Positions 5,233-12,785 of a stretch of 15,268 nt of DNA are shown here, in pieces. The position numbers and the translations under genes are program-made. How positions within the stretch are numbered: position 1 is the first letter of the stretch; the number at the start of each line of letters is the position of its first letter. The DNA lies in the NCBI GenBank assembly GCA_019057735.1, contig JAHLWV010000031.1:1-15268 (forward strand). Direction: 5' to 3'. This stretch comes from Promethearchaeota archaeon (GTDB lineage: Archaea; Asgardarchaeota; Lokiarchaeia; Sigynarchaeales; SOKP01). The notes below the pieces were generated by a model, which was not told where the DNA came from, did no database searches, and saw nothing but the letters and a program-made list of their open reading frames with translations.

Positions 5233-8200
5233 TAAACCTCCCCCAAGTCACCCTCAATGTATTGTCTGAAACCATCGAATATCGTAGAGTACATTTCGAA
5301 TATATTTTCACAGGTTTCGGCTACATTGACCTGGTCGCTTACTTCTATCTTCTCACAAGAAGTTAAAAATTGCTTTAGATCATCTGCTGTAAACGGAAAC
5401 CCTTCGATTTTACCGAAATTTCCTATAAATTTGTTAATATCTTCTGAGGTTATTGCGTAATTCACGCTGTAATATCCTTTGTAAACGCTGTGTAAAAATT
5501 TAGGGAATAAATCCCTGCCAGTTTTTATCACTTTCTCGTATTTTTTTTGGTTTAAGTTTTTGTGCATGGAAAAATATTCGTAATATAGAATTGGAGCAAA
5601 ATTTTTAGAGAGGGCACTTCTTAGATTAATGGGATTGAGGGCCTCTGCTACAGGAGGTTGGGCAGATTCCAGTTCTATTGGTACGTATGTTATTATCGAA
5701 CTATCTCGGGAATCGTAATAGTCTTTTAAAACTCTTTGGTAGTGAGGTCCGACCGCAAAGGATGTTTGCATGGACTCCGAACCGCTTGCTCTTCGAGGGT
5801 GAGTTTCTATTAAGTATTGTTTGCTTACTAGAATACCAAAAACTTTGTCAATAATATCTTTCTCTCTCTTCTTTTCTTTGGTAATTTTTGCGATGTAAGG
5901 CTTTAACACTTCTTGAAGTTCTTCTCTCACTTTTTTTTTATAGAGATTGCCTATTTTATCAACCGCTTGGAGGTTGTTTAAAAATTTAATGATACCTTCT
6001 ATCAAGTCGCTATAACCGGCAAAGTCGCTTTCGAACAGAGTAGTTTGAGCTCTTTTCATGATTTTTTTCTCGGTTTTTTCTATATCGTAACCTTGATCTC
6101 CCATGTAGCTAATGATTTCCTGCCACGATAGAGTTTTAATTTGCTGTAATTCTTCGAAGTCAAGTTGCACAGGGAAAGATTGGTATATGTCCTCTCGTTT
6201 CACCACCGCTACATTTTTCTTCATCGCTCCGATGTATCTTGTCTGATAGCCTTCGTTCCTCCTACTACTATAGTAGCCTACTCCATGTAGATTCTCTAAA
6301 TTCATTTGTCCGTTGAGCACGGCCACATCTCTTTTATCGGATGTTCGAAAAGTTATGATATTATTGAAGTAATTAAACACATTAGGGTGTAAATACCTTA
6401 TTTGCGATGCAGAAATTAAAGTTCCAAAGCCTTTATCGAAAAATGGGGAAAGGAACTTATCAATCTTGCCGTATTGAATTTTCTTATCTAAGAAAAAACC
6501 GTCAAAAACTACATCAATATGAGGTATTACAATAAATTTTGGAGTATATGCTTCTCCAATTTTCAAGTAGTGAATCATTTTAGACAATACAACAAAAGCA
6601 AAATAGCACTGTTTGTCGTAGTCTTTTATATCTGAGAGATCGATAATCACCGTTTTGTCGTTAGTTATGAACTCGTGCGCTTGCGAAGAGTTTAGTGTTT
6701 GAGGTTGTTGACGCTGGATAAACGAAGATTCTTGGGGAGTAAACTCCTTAAAAAAAGCTAATAATGTTTCCGTGACCGAAGATTTCTCCCAGTCTCGTTG
6801 AGAAGTTAAGTCTAACACTAAAGTCGATACATCAATATCAGGATTTCGAAGTATAGTGTTTTTGAACATCTCGATGGTCCTTTCGTCTTTCTTAAAGCAC
6901 ATCGCGTAAGCGTCAAACATGTAGTCTAAATAAGCGGAATTATTTTTGTCGTAGGGTATCTCAGAGCGAAGGGGGTTAATCACGAATGTTTTTCCTAGTT
7001 TGTGATAGATAAACTGATTTTCGTAAATGGAGCCTTGAAATATTTTTATAATCTTCGACCAATTACCCGTAAAATCGAATACCACAGAAGAATGACCCGC
7101 TTTAACCAGCTCTACCACGATTTTCTGCGTAAGAAGTTCTCGGCTAGAGTTCGTCCCGTTCGTGATGAGTAAATTACGCACTTGGTTGAATAAAAAGCCT
7201 GCAGGGACCTCATTCTCTAAATATTCTGTATTAATTGTGGAGCCAACAGTAATCTCGTTTTTAAGTTGCAGGGGAGTGTTGAACTCTGCAGCTAACTGCG
7301 TTTCTACTCCTTTTTTAAATTGATTGGAAATCGTGGTTAAAAATTTTAAAGTTTTCCCTTGAAACAGCAAATAATTAAGATGCGTACCGTTCCTTCTGAA
7401 AAATTTGTTCTTAAGGGTTTCAAATATTAATCCTGATTCCAGTAAATTGTTTCTCAACGGTTTTATCATATAATTCATAAAATTATTCCCGAAAGCAGCT
7501 TTTAAAACAATGAATTGCCTTACTAACTGTCTTTCAATTGCATCTATATTTTCGTATGTGAGTAGGGGAGCGTTAGATACTACCGAAGTAGAGTAAGTAG
7601 CAATCGCGCTCCAGATACCCCCCTTTTGTCTGAGCCAACTGTCACGTTGTACAGGAATTTTTCTGCGTTTTAATAAGTAAAATCTCTCTCTTTCAGTTAA
7701 ATATTCAAATCCTTCCTCGTCGAATTTTTCGAAGTTTAAGGGCCCTAACTGGAAGGTAACAGTAAACGGCATCCCTTCTTTAATTAGAGATTCGTAAAAC
7801 TTATCGGGATTACAATACGGTGGCGGACTACAAAAATAGAGGTTTGCCATTTTAATCCCTCCGGTGGTTTTTCCTTCTATCTGGTAAAAAATGATTTCAG
7901 GAGTTTTTCTCGACTTGAAAAACTCAATATTATTAAAAGGATCAATTACCTTAATCTCCTTAGATCTGAAAAGTTTGCCTTTTGACAACTGAAAGAACAA
8001 TTCCTGCCACCACACTATTAATAAGAAAACGCTAATTCCGATATTGAGTAAAAACCTATAAATTAGAGGTAAATTGAAAAACAATAGCGATAAATCTAAT
8101 AATACTACTAACGCTACGATATAGCTAGCTTTTGCGATGGAAGCGCTTAACTTAGGACGCACAGTTTTACAAGTTATTCTTTCCGAATCGGACTCTATTG

Positions 8201-9005
8201 GAACATCTCGTTTTAAAACTGTACTCCGAAACGTCTCAATTAACTGATCCTCAGTCAGGGAGGATATTTTAAAATGGTGAAAGTTTGAAGTAATTCCCGT
8301 TTTTAGAGCAGTTGTGCTTAGCCGAAGCTCTTTTACTAACTTAGTTAACTTTGATTTATTGATCTTCCCGTTGATTTTATAATAGGTGGAAAATAAAATC
8401 ACAGTCTCAAAAGTCGAGTTTTTGTCGTAAGCTTTATTATTGGTTATCTGAAGCGGTTTGTGAATAACTTGAAAGGTATATGGAGTGTGATTTTTGTGTA
8501 ATCCTTTGATAAATGTAAGTAGATTTGCTGACACATTTTCGGCCATCACTCCAATTTTTAAAATACTAACGCCTGTAGTTATCATATCTCTGCGATTTGT
8601 ATAATATAACACAGACTTATCGTAGTCGGTCTGCCAGAATGTGAAATTTTGAAAGGGGTTAAACGCTCCAAACTCCAAAAAGTGAAGCAAAGTAAAGAAA
8701 TTTTTACGAAACACGAACACAAAACTTACTCCAACTATTACGGTTGTGCTAATTGATACCAAAAAATCCAGGGTTGTTAGCAATAGTGAAGCGAACAAGA
8801 CAAATTCAATTACCACTAACGAGATAGATTTTTTGAGCGTATCGATCCTATCTATATCCTTATAAGAAGGAATCGAGTTCCAGACGCTATCAAACGGGTC
8901 TTCGTCCGTTTTCTTATCGTTTTCTTTCCCACTTTCGTTTTTTTCTTTCCAATTCCTATTCTGAATATTGTCTCCATTTAAGAATTCTCCATATGATTTT
9001 ACCAA
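5232..9005 (-). CDS. Membrane HerA/VirB4-like protein with degenerate ATPase motifs
   Basis: A 1257-residue protein. A charged N-terminal tail precedes a TM hairpin at about 60-99; a soluble domain (about 125-285) is followed by a second TM hairpin (about 292-335). Another domain spans 345-480, and the ATPase fold covers about 590-910. The last is recognised by the HerA/VirB4 order. A strand and P-loop position at 612-624 lead into VVFDFTGNWS (641-650), the family's DxxGxW signature. The Walker B strand KFIVIPHIDVVF (823-834) is followed by GTLISASQ (861-868) and NNIITFRTSD (881-890). The P-loop reads TNGTNSSREL, lacking glycines and the GK[ST] lysine, and Walker B ends in PHID, not DE. ATP hydrolysis is therefore doubtful. 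Residues 1048-1096 resemble a winged helix; the tail is helical. The start is TTG, 8 bases after an AGGTGA that overlaps the upstream stop. Likely a DNA-transport or segregation scaffold. Confidence 0.7.
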   Translation of the reverse strand: MVKSYGEFLNGDNIQNRNWKEKNESGKENDKKTDEDPFDSVWNSIPSYKDIDRIDTLKKSISLVVIEFVLFASLLLTTLDFLVSISTTVIVGVSFVFVFRKNFFTLLHFLEFGAFNPFQNFTFWQTDYDKSVLYYTNRRDMITTGVSILKIGVMAENVSANLLTFIKGLHKNHTPYTFQVIHKPLQITNNKAYDKNSTFETVILFSTYYKINGKINKSKLTKLVKELRLSTTALKTGITSNFHHFKISSLTEDQLIETFRSTVLKRDVPIESDSERITCKTVRPKLSASIAKASYIVALVVLLDLSLLFFNLPLIYRFLLNIGISVFLLIVWWQELFFQLSKGKLFRSKEIKVIDPFNNIEFFKSRKTPEIIFYQIEGKTTGGIKMANLYFCSPPPYCNPDKFYESLIKEGMPFTVTFQLGPLNFEKFDEEGFEYLTERERFYLLKRRKIPVQRDSWLRQKGGIWSAIATYSTSVVSNAPLLTYENIDAIERQLVRQFIVLKAAFGNNFMNYMIKPLRNNLLESGLIFETLKNKFFRRNGTHLNYLLFQGKTLKFLTTISNQFKKGVETQLAAEFNTPLQLKNEITVGSTINTEYLENEVPAGFLFNQVRNLLITNGTNSSRELLTQKIVVELVKAGHSSVVFDFTGNWSKIIKIFQGSIYENQFIYHKLGKTFVINPLRSEIPYDKNNSAYLDYMFDAYAMCFKKDERTIEMFKNTILRNPDIDVSTLVLDLTSQRDWEKSSVTETLLAFFKEFTPQESSFIQRQQPQTLNSSQAHEFITNDKTVIIDLSDIKDYDKQCYFAFVVLSKMIHYLKIGEAYTPKFIVIPHIDVVFDGFFLDKKIQYGKIDKFLSPFFDKGFGTLISASQIRYLHPNVFNYFNNIITFRTSDKRDVAVLNGQMNLENLHGVGYYSSRRNEGYQTRYIGAMKKNVAVVKREDIYQSFPVQLDFEELQQIKTLSWQEIISYMGDQGYDIEKTEKKIMKRAQTTLFESDFAGYSDLIEGIIKFLNNLQAVDKIGNLYKKKVREELQEVLKPYIAKITKEKKREKDIIDKVFGILVSKQYLIETHPRRASGSESMQTSFAVGPHYQRVLKDYYDSRDSSIITYVPIELESAQPPVAEALNPINLRSALSKNFAPILYYEYFSMHKNLNQKKYEKVIKTGRDLFPKFLHSVYKGYYSVNYAITSEDINKFIGNFGKIEGFPFTADDLKQFLTSCEKIEVSDQVNVAETCENIFEMYSTIFDGFRQYIEGDLGEV

Positions 9006-9013
9006 TTTTTATT

Positions 9014-9868
9014 TCACCTTTTTCCGTAATACAACTTATTAATAAAAATTAAGACTATGATAACACCAAAACAAATAAGGGTCGTATTGCTAATAGACAT
9101 CGATAGAACACCATACATAAAAGATTCTACTAAAAGTATCGCCCCTATCATAGCAAATAAAATAATCAAGCTGAAGATCATTAGTTGACCAATATTATCC
9201 TTTGATTGGCGATACGAGATATTATCCTTTAAAGCTCCGGAGATTACAATCTTTCCTCTCGATTTTTGCTCTAAATTCTTCCTTACGGTTTTTAAGTGCA
9301 AAATCTTTTCGAAAGCGTTTTTATCGAATTGCTGATCGAGTTGTATTTGAAGGGCTTTTTCCTCGTCTTTAATCCTTTGCATTAATATCGGATTAAGCGC
9401 ATTTTCGCTTTTTCGCCTTTTAGATTGGCCACCTGAAAGAAATGAAAACATAGATACTGTACGGTTTCGGTTCAACATTTCGGAGTTAATATTTTCGTGT
9501 AAGTTTGGAACTTCTAGTTTTCGAAGCTCGTAATACGCTTCAATTACGCCCTTCACCTGTTCAAGATTTATCTCCCCTTGTCGTTTCAAAAATAAAAGCT
9601 CTATTTGAGACAAGTTTTGTATCATTTCGGGCTTGAACACCGCTACATTGAAATTAAGGGCAAAAATTTTATTTACGAGTTTCATATATTCAAAAATATT
9701 CTCGCCGGAACCTTTCTCCCTTGTTCGCATGCCTAATTTAATCCCAATTTCGTCAACTATGTTACTTACGAGTACAAAACTCACCACAGCAAGCTTTTTA
9801 TAGTTGCCTGTTTCCTTGCAGAGCTGGATCAGTCGTTTTAATTTTAAATCTAACAGTTGCTCGCTCAC
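9014..9868 (-). CDS. Helical protein with two C-terminal TM segments
   Basis: A 284-residue protein of unknown family. Residues 1-125 are a helical bundle (LKRLIQLCKETGNYKKLAVV, IFEYMKLVNKIFALNF, VIEAYYELRKLEV), faintly like a HEPN bundle but without an R-x4-6-H motif. Residues 126-225 are polar and charged, with a basic KRRKS patch near 150-154 and a helix around 160-200. Two TM helices, about 227-248 and 258-278, end the protein before a short basic tail (YYGKR), so the bulk is probably cytosolic. The start is GTG; its GTGA overlaps the stop of the preceding gene by 4 bases, with an AGGGGG Shine-Dalgarno 5 bases away. This coupling and the 8-base gap to the HerA/VirB4-like gene point to one membrane complex. 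Function not recognised. Confidence 0.75.
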   Translation of the reverse strand: MSEQLLDLKLKRLIQLCKETGNYKKLAVVSFVLVSNIVDEIGIKLGMRTREKGSGENIFEYMKLVNKIFALNFNVAVFKPEMIQNLSQIELLFLKRQGEINLEQVKGVIEAYYELRKLEVPNLHENINSEMLNRNRTVSMFSFLSGGQSKRRKSENALNPILMQRIKDEEKALQIQLDQQFDKNAFEKILHLKTVRKNLEQKSRGKIVISGALKDNISYRQSKDNIGQLMIFSLIILFAMIGAILLVESFMYGVLSMSISNTTLICFGVIIVLIFINKLYYGKR

Positions 9869-10617
9869 TTTCGCCCCCTCGTAGATAAAAAATCCTCGTA
9901 AATTTGCTCTACTTCATTCTTGGGATCGTTTTTCCGCTTCATTTGAGACGATTCAATTTCCAATTCTTCTTGAGCGATTAATTTATCTAAATCGAACGGT
10001 TCTTTCACATTTTCAATGTATGATTTTACAACTTCTGCTGGAGCATATCGTGCTTTTTCGAATGTATTTATTACCGATAAATTGAACAAAGCGTAAGGAA
10101 ATGTGCATCCAAAGGAAGCTACTTGAAACCAATATCCTGGACCAACCGAATAGGAAAGCGTGAGACTTAATTCGCTATCGTAATAAACCATAAAGGGATA
10201 ATAGAGATCATTCGGTAATAAAAAAAACAACGGAAATATCAACACGAAAAATCCGATTAAAACAATTAACGAAAGCGTGATAAAACTAAACCTCTTTACT
10301 TTAAGCATGTTGTCACCCTTTTCCAAATCGTGAAAAAGCGCAGAATATGCTGAAAGGAAGACTGCCACGATAAGAACGATCACAATGATAATGGGCATAG
10401 TAGCATTTTGGGGCTTATAAGATTCGTTAAACTGATTCGCTTCTGTAAATGGAGTGCTCCACCCGAACAAAGTGTTGTAAATCCACAAGATAATGGTCTC
10501 TTCGTTGCTGTTAAGCACTCCTTCGAGGTAATACCAATCTAAAAACACCGACGCGAAGCTAAATATGAGGCCAATTAAAAAAATTATTTTATATCCTGAT
10601 TTTATATTTATCGACAT
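9865..10617 (-). CDS. Four-TM membrane protein, first gene of the operon
   Basis: A 250-residue integral membrane protein with four predicted TM helices at about 9-27, 74-95, 110-134 and 161-181. The loop between TM1 and TM2 (28-73) is long, aromatic and asparagine-rich, likely extracellular; TM1 ends in the polar VFLDWYYLEG. After TM4 comes a hydrophilic cytosolic tail of ~65 residues (KARYAPAEVVKSY onward, acidic then basic), which could dock partners. No enzyme motif is seen and the family is not recognised. It could form the membrane channel or platform of the complex. The ATG at 10615-10617 is followed downstream by the 4-base overlapping GTG gene. A TATA box 53-61 bases upstream makes this the likely first cistron. 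No clear Shine-Dalgarno. Confidence 0.75.
   Translation of the reverse strand: MSINIKSGYKIIFLIGLIFSFASVFLDWYYLEGVLNSNEETIILWIYNTLFGWSTPFTEANQFNESYKPQNATMPIIIVIVLIVAVFLSAYSALFHDLEKGDNMLKVKRFSFITLSLIVLIGFFVLIFPLFFLLPNDLYYPFMVYYDSELSLTLSYSVGPGYWFQVASFGCTFPYALFNLSVINTFEKARYAPAEVVKSYIENVKEPFDLDKLIAQEELEIESSQMKRKNDPKNEVEQIYEDFLSTRGRK
9869..9879 (-). promoter_or_regulatory. Shine-Dalgarno deciding the GTG start
   Basis: AGGGGG on the minus strand lies 5 bases before the GTG at 9866-9868. It supports GTG as the true start of the 284-aa protein, with its GTGA overlapping the upstream TGA. Equivalent sites are AGGTGA at 9014-9019 (TTG start of the 1257-aa gene) and GGGGGAGG at 5237-5244 (ATG of the 123-aa gene). 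Confidence 0.6.
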
Positions 10618-10669
10618 GTTACATTAAACTCTATTCATTTTCACTTGTAGAGCCTTAAGTCGACGTGAG

Positions 10670-10686
10670 TTTATAAAGAAAAAAAA
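10670..10686 (-). promoter_or_regulatory. Terminator of the HhH gene abutting the operon promoter
   Basis: Directly after the TAA of the HhH gene the minus strand reads eight T, C, three T, an oligo-T terminator, merging into TTTATAAA (10670-10677 region), a good archaeal TATA box 53-61 bases ahead of the four-TM gene. The HhH gene thus seems to end here and the four-gene operon to start from its own promoter, with a leader of about 25-30 bases. Read-through remains possible. Confidence 0.5.
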
Positions 10687-12531
10687 TTAGGTGTCATCTA
10701 AAAACGATGAATATTTGCTGTTGTATTTTGTTGTCAAATCACTAACGGATTCAACTTTAACTTGCTCAAGTTCAAATAAATTTTTGAATTCTGGCTCACT
10801 CCGTTTTTCTTCTACGCTGTGTTTTAATGTGTTTGTTTCACTTTGCTCTATTACTCCAAATTTAACATCTTTACCTAAACACTCGTACCCGAATTGAGTC
10901 AACAGTTCATCTGTGAGTTCTTCCTTAAAATCTAAAAAATCTATCTCGCTAAATTCCAATTTTTGTAAGTAGTAAGGAGTTTTGAATTGAGTAGCTAATC
11001 GTTTTTTATTCCGATAAAAATTGAAATAGAAAAACATTAATAAAGAGATGTAAATCCCTATGACAGCAAGTCCTATGGTATTAAATAATCGCAATAGGAA
11101 ATAAAGTTCTGCGAAATAAATAATTAAAAGCACCACTGAGTATCCGAAGATTGGAATCGAGGCATATTTTACGCTTGCGCTAAGTGTCTCCTCCGCCATT
11201 CTATGCTCTTTAATTAAGTTTGTCTTTTTCGTTCTCTTTTCGATCATCCGATATTTTTTTTCTAAGAACTTGACCAAAGGCGCTAAGTCGGCTCTGGAAA
11301 CGGCGTGAAGATTGGTGCTTCTTTGGTATGGGAAGGCGAGCGATTTTTCCATGCTCCTGGGAGGGTTGTAACATAACAAGATAGGTTCAATATATACCTT
11401 GTATTGAGTAGTTCCCGAAAGAAATACCACACTTCTGTTTCCGAACCCTTTTTCAAAAGAAAGGCTAATTTGCAAGTATTTTTGGAAAAATGTGAGAATA
11501 TTTTGGTTGGTTGCTATATCTTTGTACATCGAATCTCTGACTTGCAATAAACTTTTAGTAATTTGCGCTATATCGTAGTAAGCTCCAAGATCAGTTTTGC
11601 TCAAATAAGATTTTAATTCTATCTTACTCTCGTCAACTAACACCGTTCCTTCCATATCGAACCGTTTCACAGGAAACAGGAACAAAATTCTAAGGTCATC
11701 TGAAGCTTTCACTAACTTACACCCGAGATAATCGAGGTCAGAAGTAAATTGTTTTAACGATTCTAACGAGCGAGGGATTTCGTAGCACCCAGCATCCTTA
11801 AAAGTGTCGGCAATTTGTTGGTGTACGATACTTTCGAAAGTACTATCGCTAGAATATTCGAAATTGATATCTTTTGGTTCGGCTGGAGTAGATTCGACTT
11901 TTTCTTCTTCGTATTCACTTACATGCTCTATCCCCGGTTGTGTACCCAATTCAATATTTTCAGGAATCTGAATCGTTTCTGGTTCAATAGCAATAATTTT
12001 TTCATCTTCTTCTTCTTCTTTTTCCTCGACAGTATTGCTAGCCTTTTTTACCCTTTCTGATATTGGGGGATAAGACGCTGTCAATTTCGAATAACTATAT
12101 TTATCAGAGAACCATTTTGGATCAGTTTGCAACTGGTCGAACTCTTCTTCCCCTTCCGTTTTGGGTTCCTCTCTGGTTTCCTGGGCCTCGTCTACGATTA
12201 CTTGTTCCACTTCGTATTGTTCGATTGGGTTTTGCGTAAATTCAACCTTATTTTCCCCTTGAATTTGAATAGATTTGCTTACAAAATCTTCTTTTTGAGA
12301 ACTTTCCAAATGATTTATAGCTGCGATAATAATTTTCGTAGCAGAAGCTAACCCAATTCCTGGAGTTTCTGAAAGTTTTTCGGGCGTCATGTCAGCGATC
12401 TGTCTTATCGATACAATTTTTACGTTGTATAATTTTTCTGCGGTGGTTGGGCCAACTCCTTTAATTTCAGTTAGATTATCCTGGGAAAGCTCGCTATTTT
12501 TTTGTTCTTGGGTTCCATACACATCTGTCAT
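10687..12531 (-). CDS. Membrane-anchored helix-hairpin-helix protein
   Basis: A 614-residue protein. Residues 20-76 hold two helix-hairpin-helix motifs (LTEIKGVGPTTAEKL and LSETPGIGLASATKI) matching the N-terminal DNA-binding module of RadA/Rad51 recombinases. Residues 100-225 form a glutamate-rich, disordered linker. Residues 230-450 are a folded domain I do not recognise, with LRILFLFPVKRF and VVFLSGTTQYKVYIEPILL strands. Two TM helices at about 456-478 and 483-505 form a hairpin followed by a basic RNKKR, and the C-terminal ~105 residues are soluble and charged. Both ends should lie in the cytosol, so the HhH module can tether DNA to the membrane. It lies just upstream of the HerA/VirB4-like operon on the same strand but has its own terminator. 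The ATG at 12529-12531 is supported by a TATA box ~34 bases upstream. No RadA ATPase domain follows. Confidence 0.75.
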   Translation of the reverse strand: MTDVYGTQEQKNSELSQDNLTEIKGVGPTTAEKLYNVKIVSIRQIADMTPEKLSETPGIGLASATKIIIAAINHLESSQKEDFVSKSIQIQGENKVEFTQNPIEQYEVEQVIVDEAQETREEPKTEGEEEFDQLQTDPKWFSDKYSYSKLTASYPPISERVKKASNTVEEKEEEEDEKIIAIEPETIQIPENIELGTQPGIEHVSEYEEEKVESTPAEPKDINFEYSSDSTFESIVHQQIADTFKDAGCYEIPRSLESLKQFTSDLDYLGCKLVKASDDLRILFLFPVKRFDMEGTVLVDESKIELKSYLSKTDLGAYYDIAQITKSLLQVRDSMYKDIATNQNILTFFQKYLQISLSFEKGFGNRSVVFLSGTTQYKVYIEPILLCYNPPRSMEKSLAFPYQRSTNLHAVSRADLAPLVKFLEKKYRMIEKRTKKTNLIKEHRMAEETLSASVKYASIPIFGYSVVLLIIYFAELYFLLRLFNTIGLAVIGIYISLLMFFYFNFYRNKKRLATQFKTPYYLQKLEFSEIDFLDFKEELTDELLTQFGYECLGKDVKFGVIEQSETNTLKHSVEEKRSEPEFKNLFELEQVKVESVSDLTTKYNSKYSSFLDDT

Positions 12532-12559
12532 AAGAATCTATACTTATGAAAAGTCGTCA

Positions 12560-12598
12560 GTATTTAAAGAAAAAATCACTTCTCACTTCATAAATACT
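12560..12598 (-). promoter_or_regulatory. HhH gene promoter with an 8-bp inverted repeat
   Basis: On the minus strand TCTTTAAATA (12561-12570) is a TATA-like element about 30-39 bases ahead of the HhH ATG. The 8-mer AGTATTTA (12560-12567, plus strand), which overlaps it, recurs as its exact reverse complement TAAATACT at 12591-12598, with 23 bases between. A dimeric repressor could bind such arms and block TBP; this is inferred and the arms are AT-rich. Confidence 0.4.
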
Positions 12599-12754
12599 TT
12601 CAAATAAGCCAGTCAAATGTGAAATTATCTTAATTTCTATTGATGAGGATAGTGAATCATTAAATTATTTCGTCTTTGTTGTAGATTTATTTTCTTTTTG
12701 TTTTTTTCTTTATATTTCCTCTATTTCAAATGCTATTACAACATTCTGATTACA

Positions 12755-12767
12755 ATATTTATTATTT
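12755..12767 (+). promoter_or_regulatory. TATA-like element of the helicase gene
   Basis: ATATTTATTATTT is centred about 26 bases ahead of the ATG at 12786, the distance for a leaderless archaeal transcript. No Shine-Dalgarno lies between. The preceding T-rich stretch (12680-12720) also contains TTTATATTT, a weaker alternative. Confidence 0.45.
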
Positions 12768-12785
12768 TAAAACCAATCGCAAACT

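Noticed and set aside
5257..5460. Plus-strand 67-codon frame opposite the 3' end of the HerA/VirB4-like gene
   Set aside because: Entirely inside the long coupled minus-strand gene and without a ribosome site or known motif.
9014..9868. HEPN RNase domain in the 284-aa protein
   Set aside because: The helical pattern is suggestive, but no R-x4-6-H catalytic motif is present, so an RNase or toxin call cannot be supported.
12000..12035. TTC-rich low-complexity run as a possible microsatellite repeat
   Set aside because: It encodes the poly-Glu segment of the HhH protein linker in frame and is explained by that coding.
11815..12351. Plus-strand frames rich in Phe opposite the HhH gene
   Set aside because: They lie opposite the glutamate-rich linker of the HhH protein; GAA/GAG codons read as TTC/CTC on the other strand give Phe/Leu runs. 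They are shadows, not membrane proteins.
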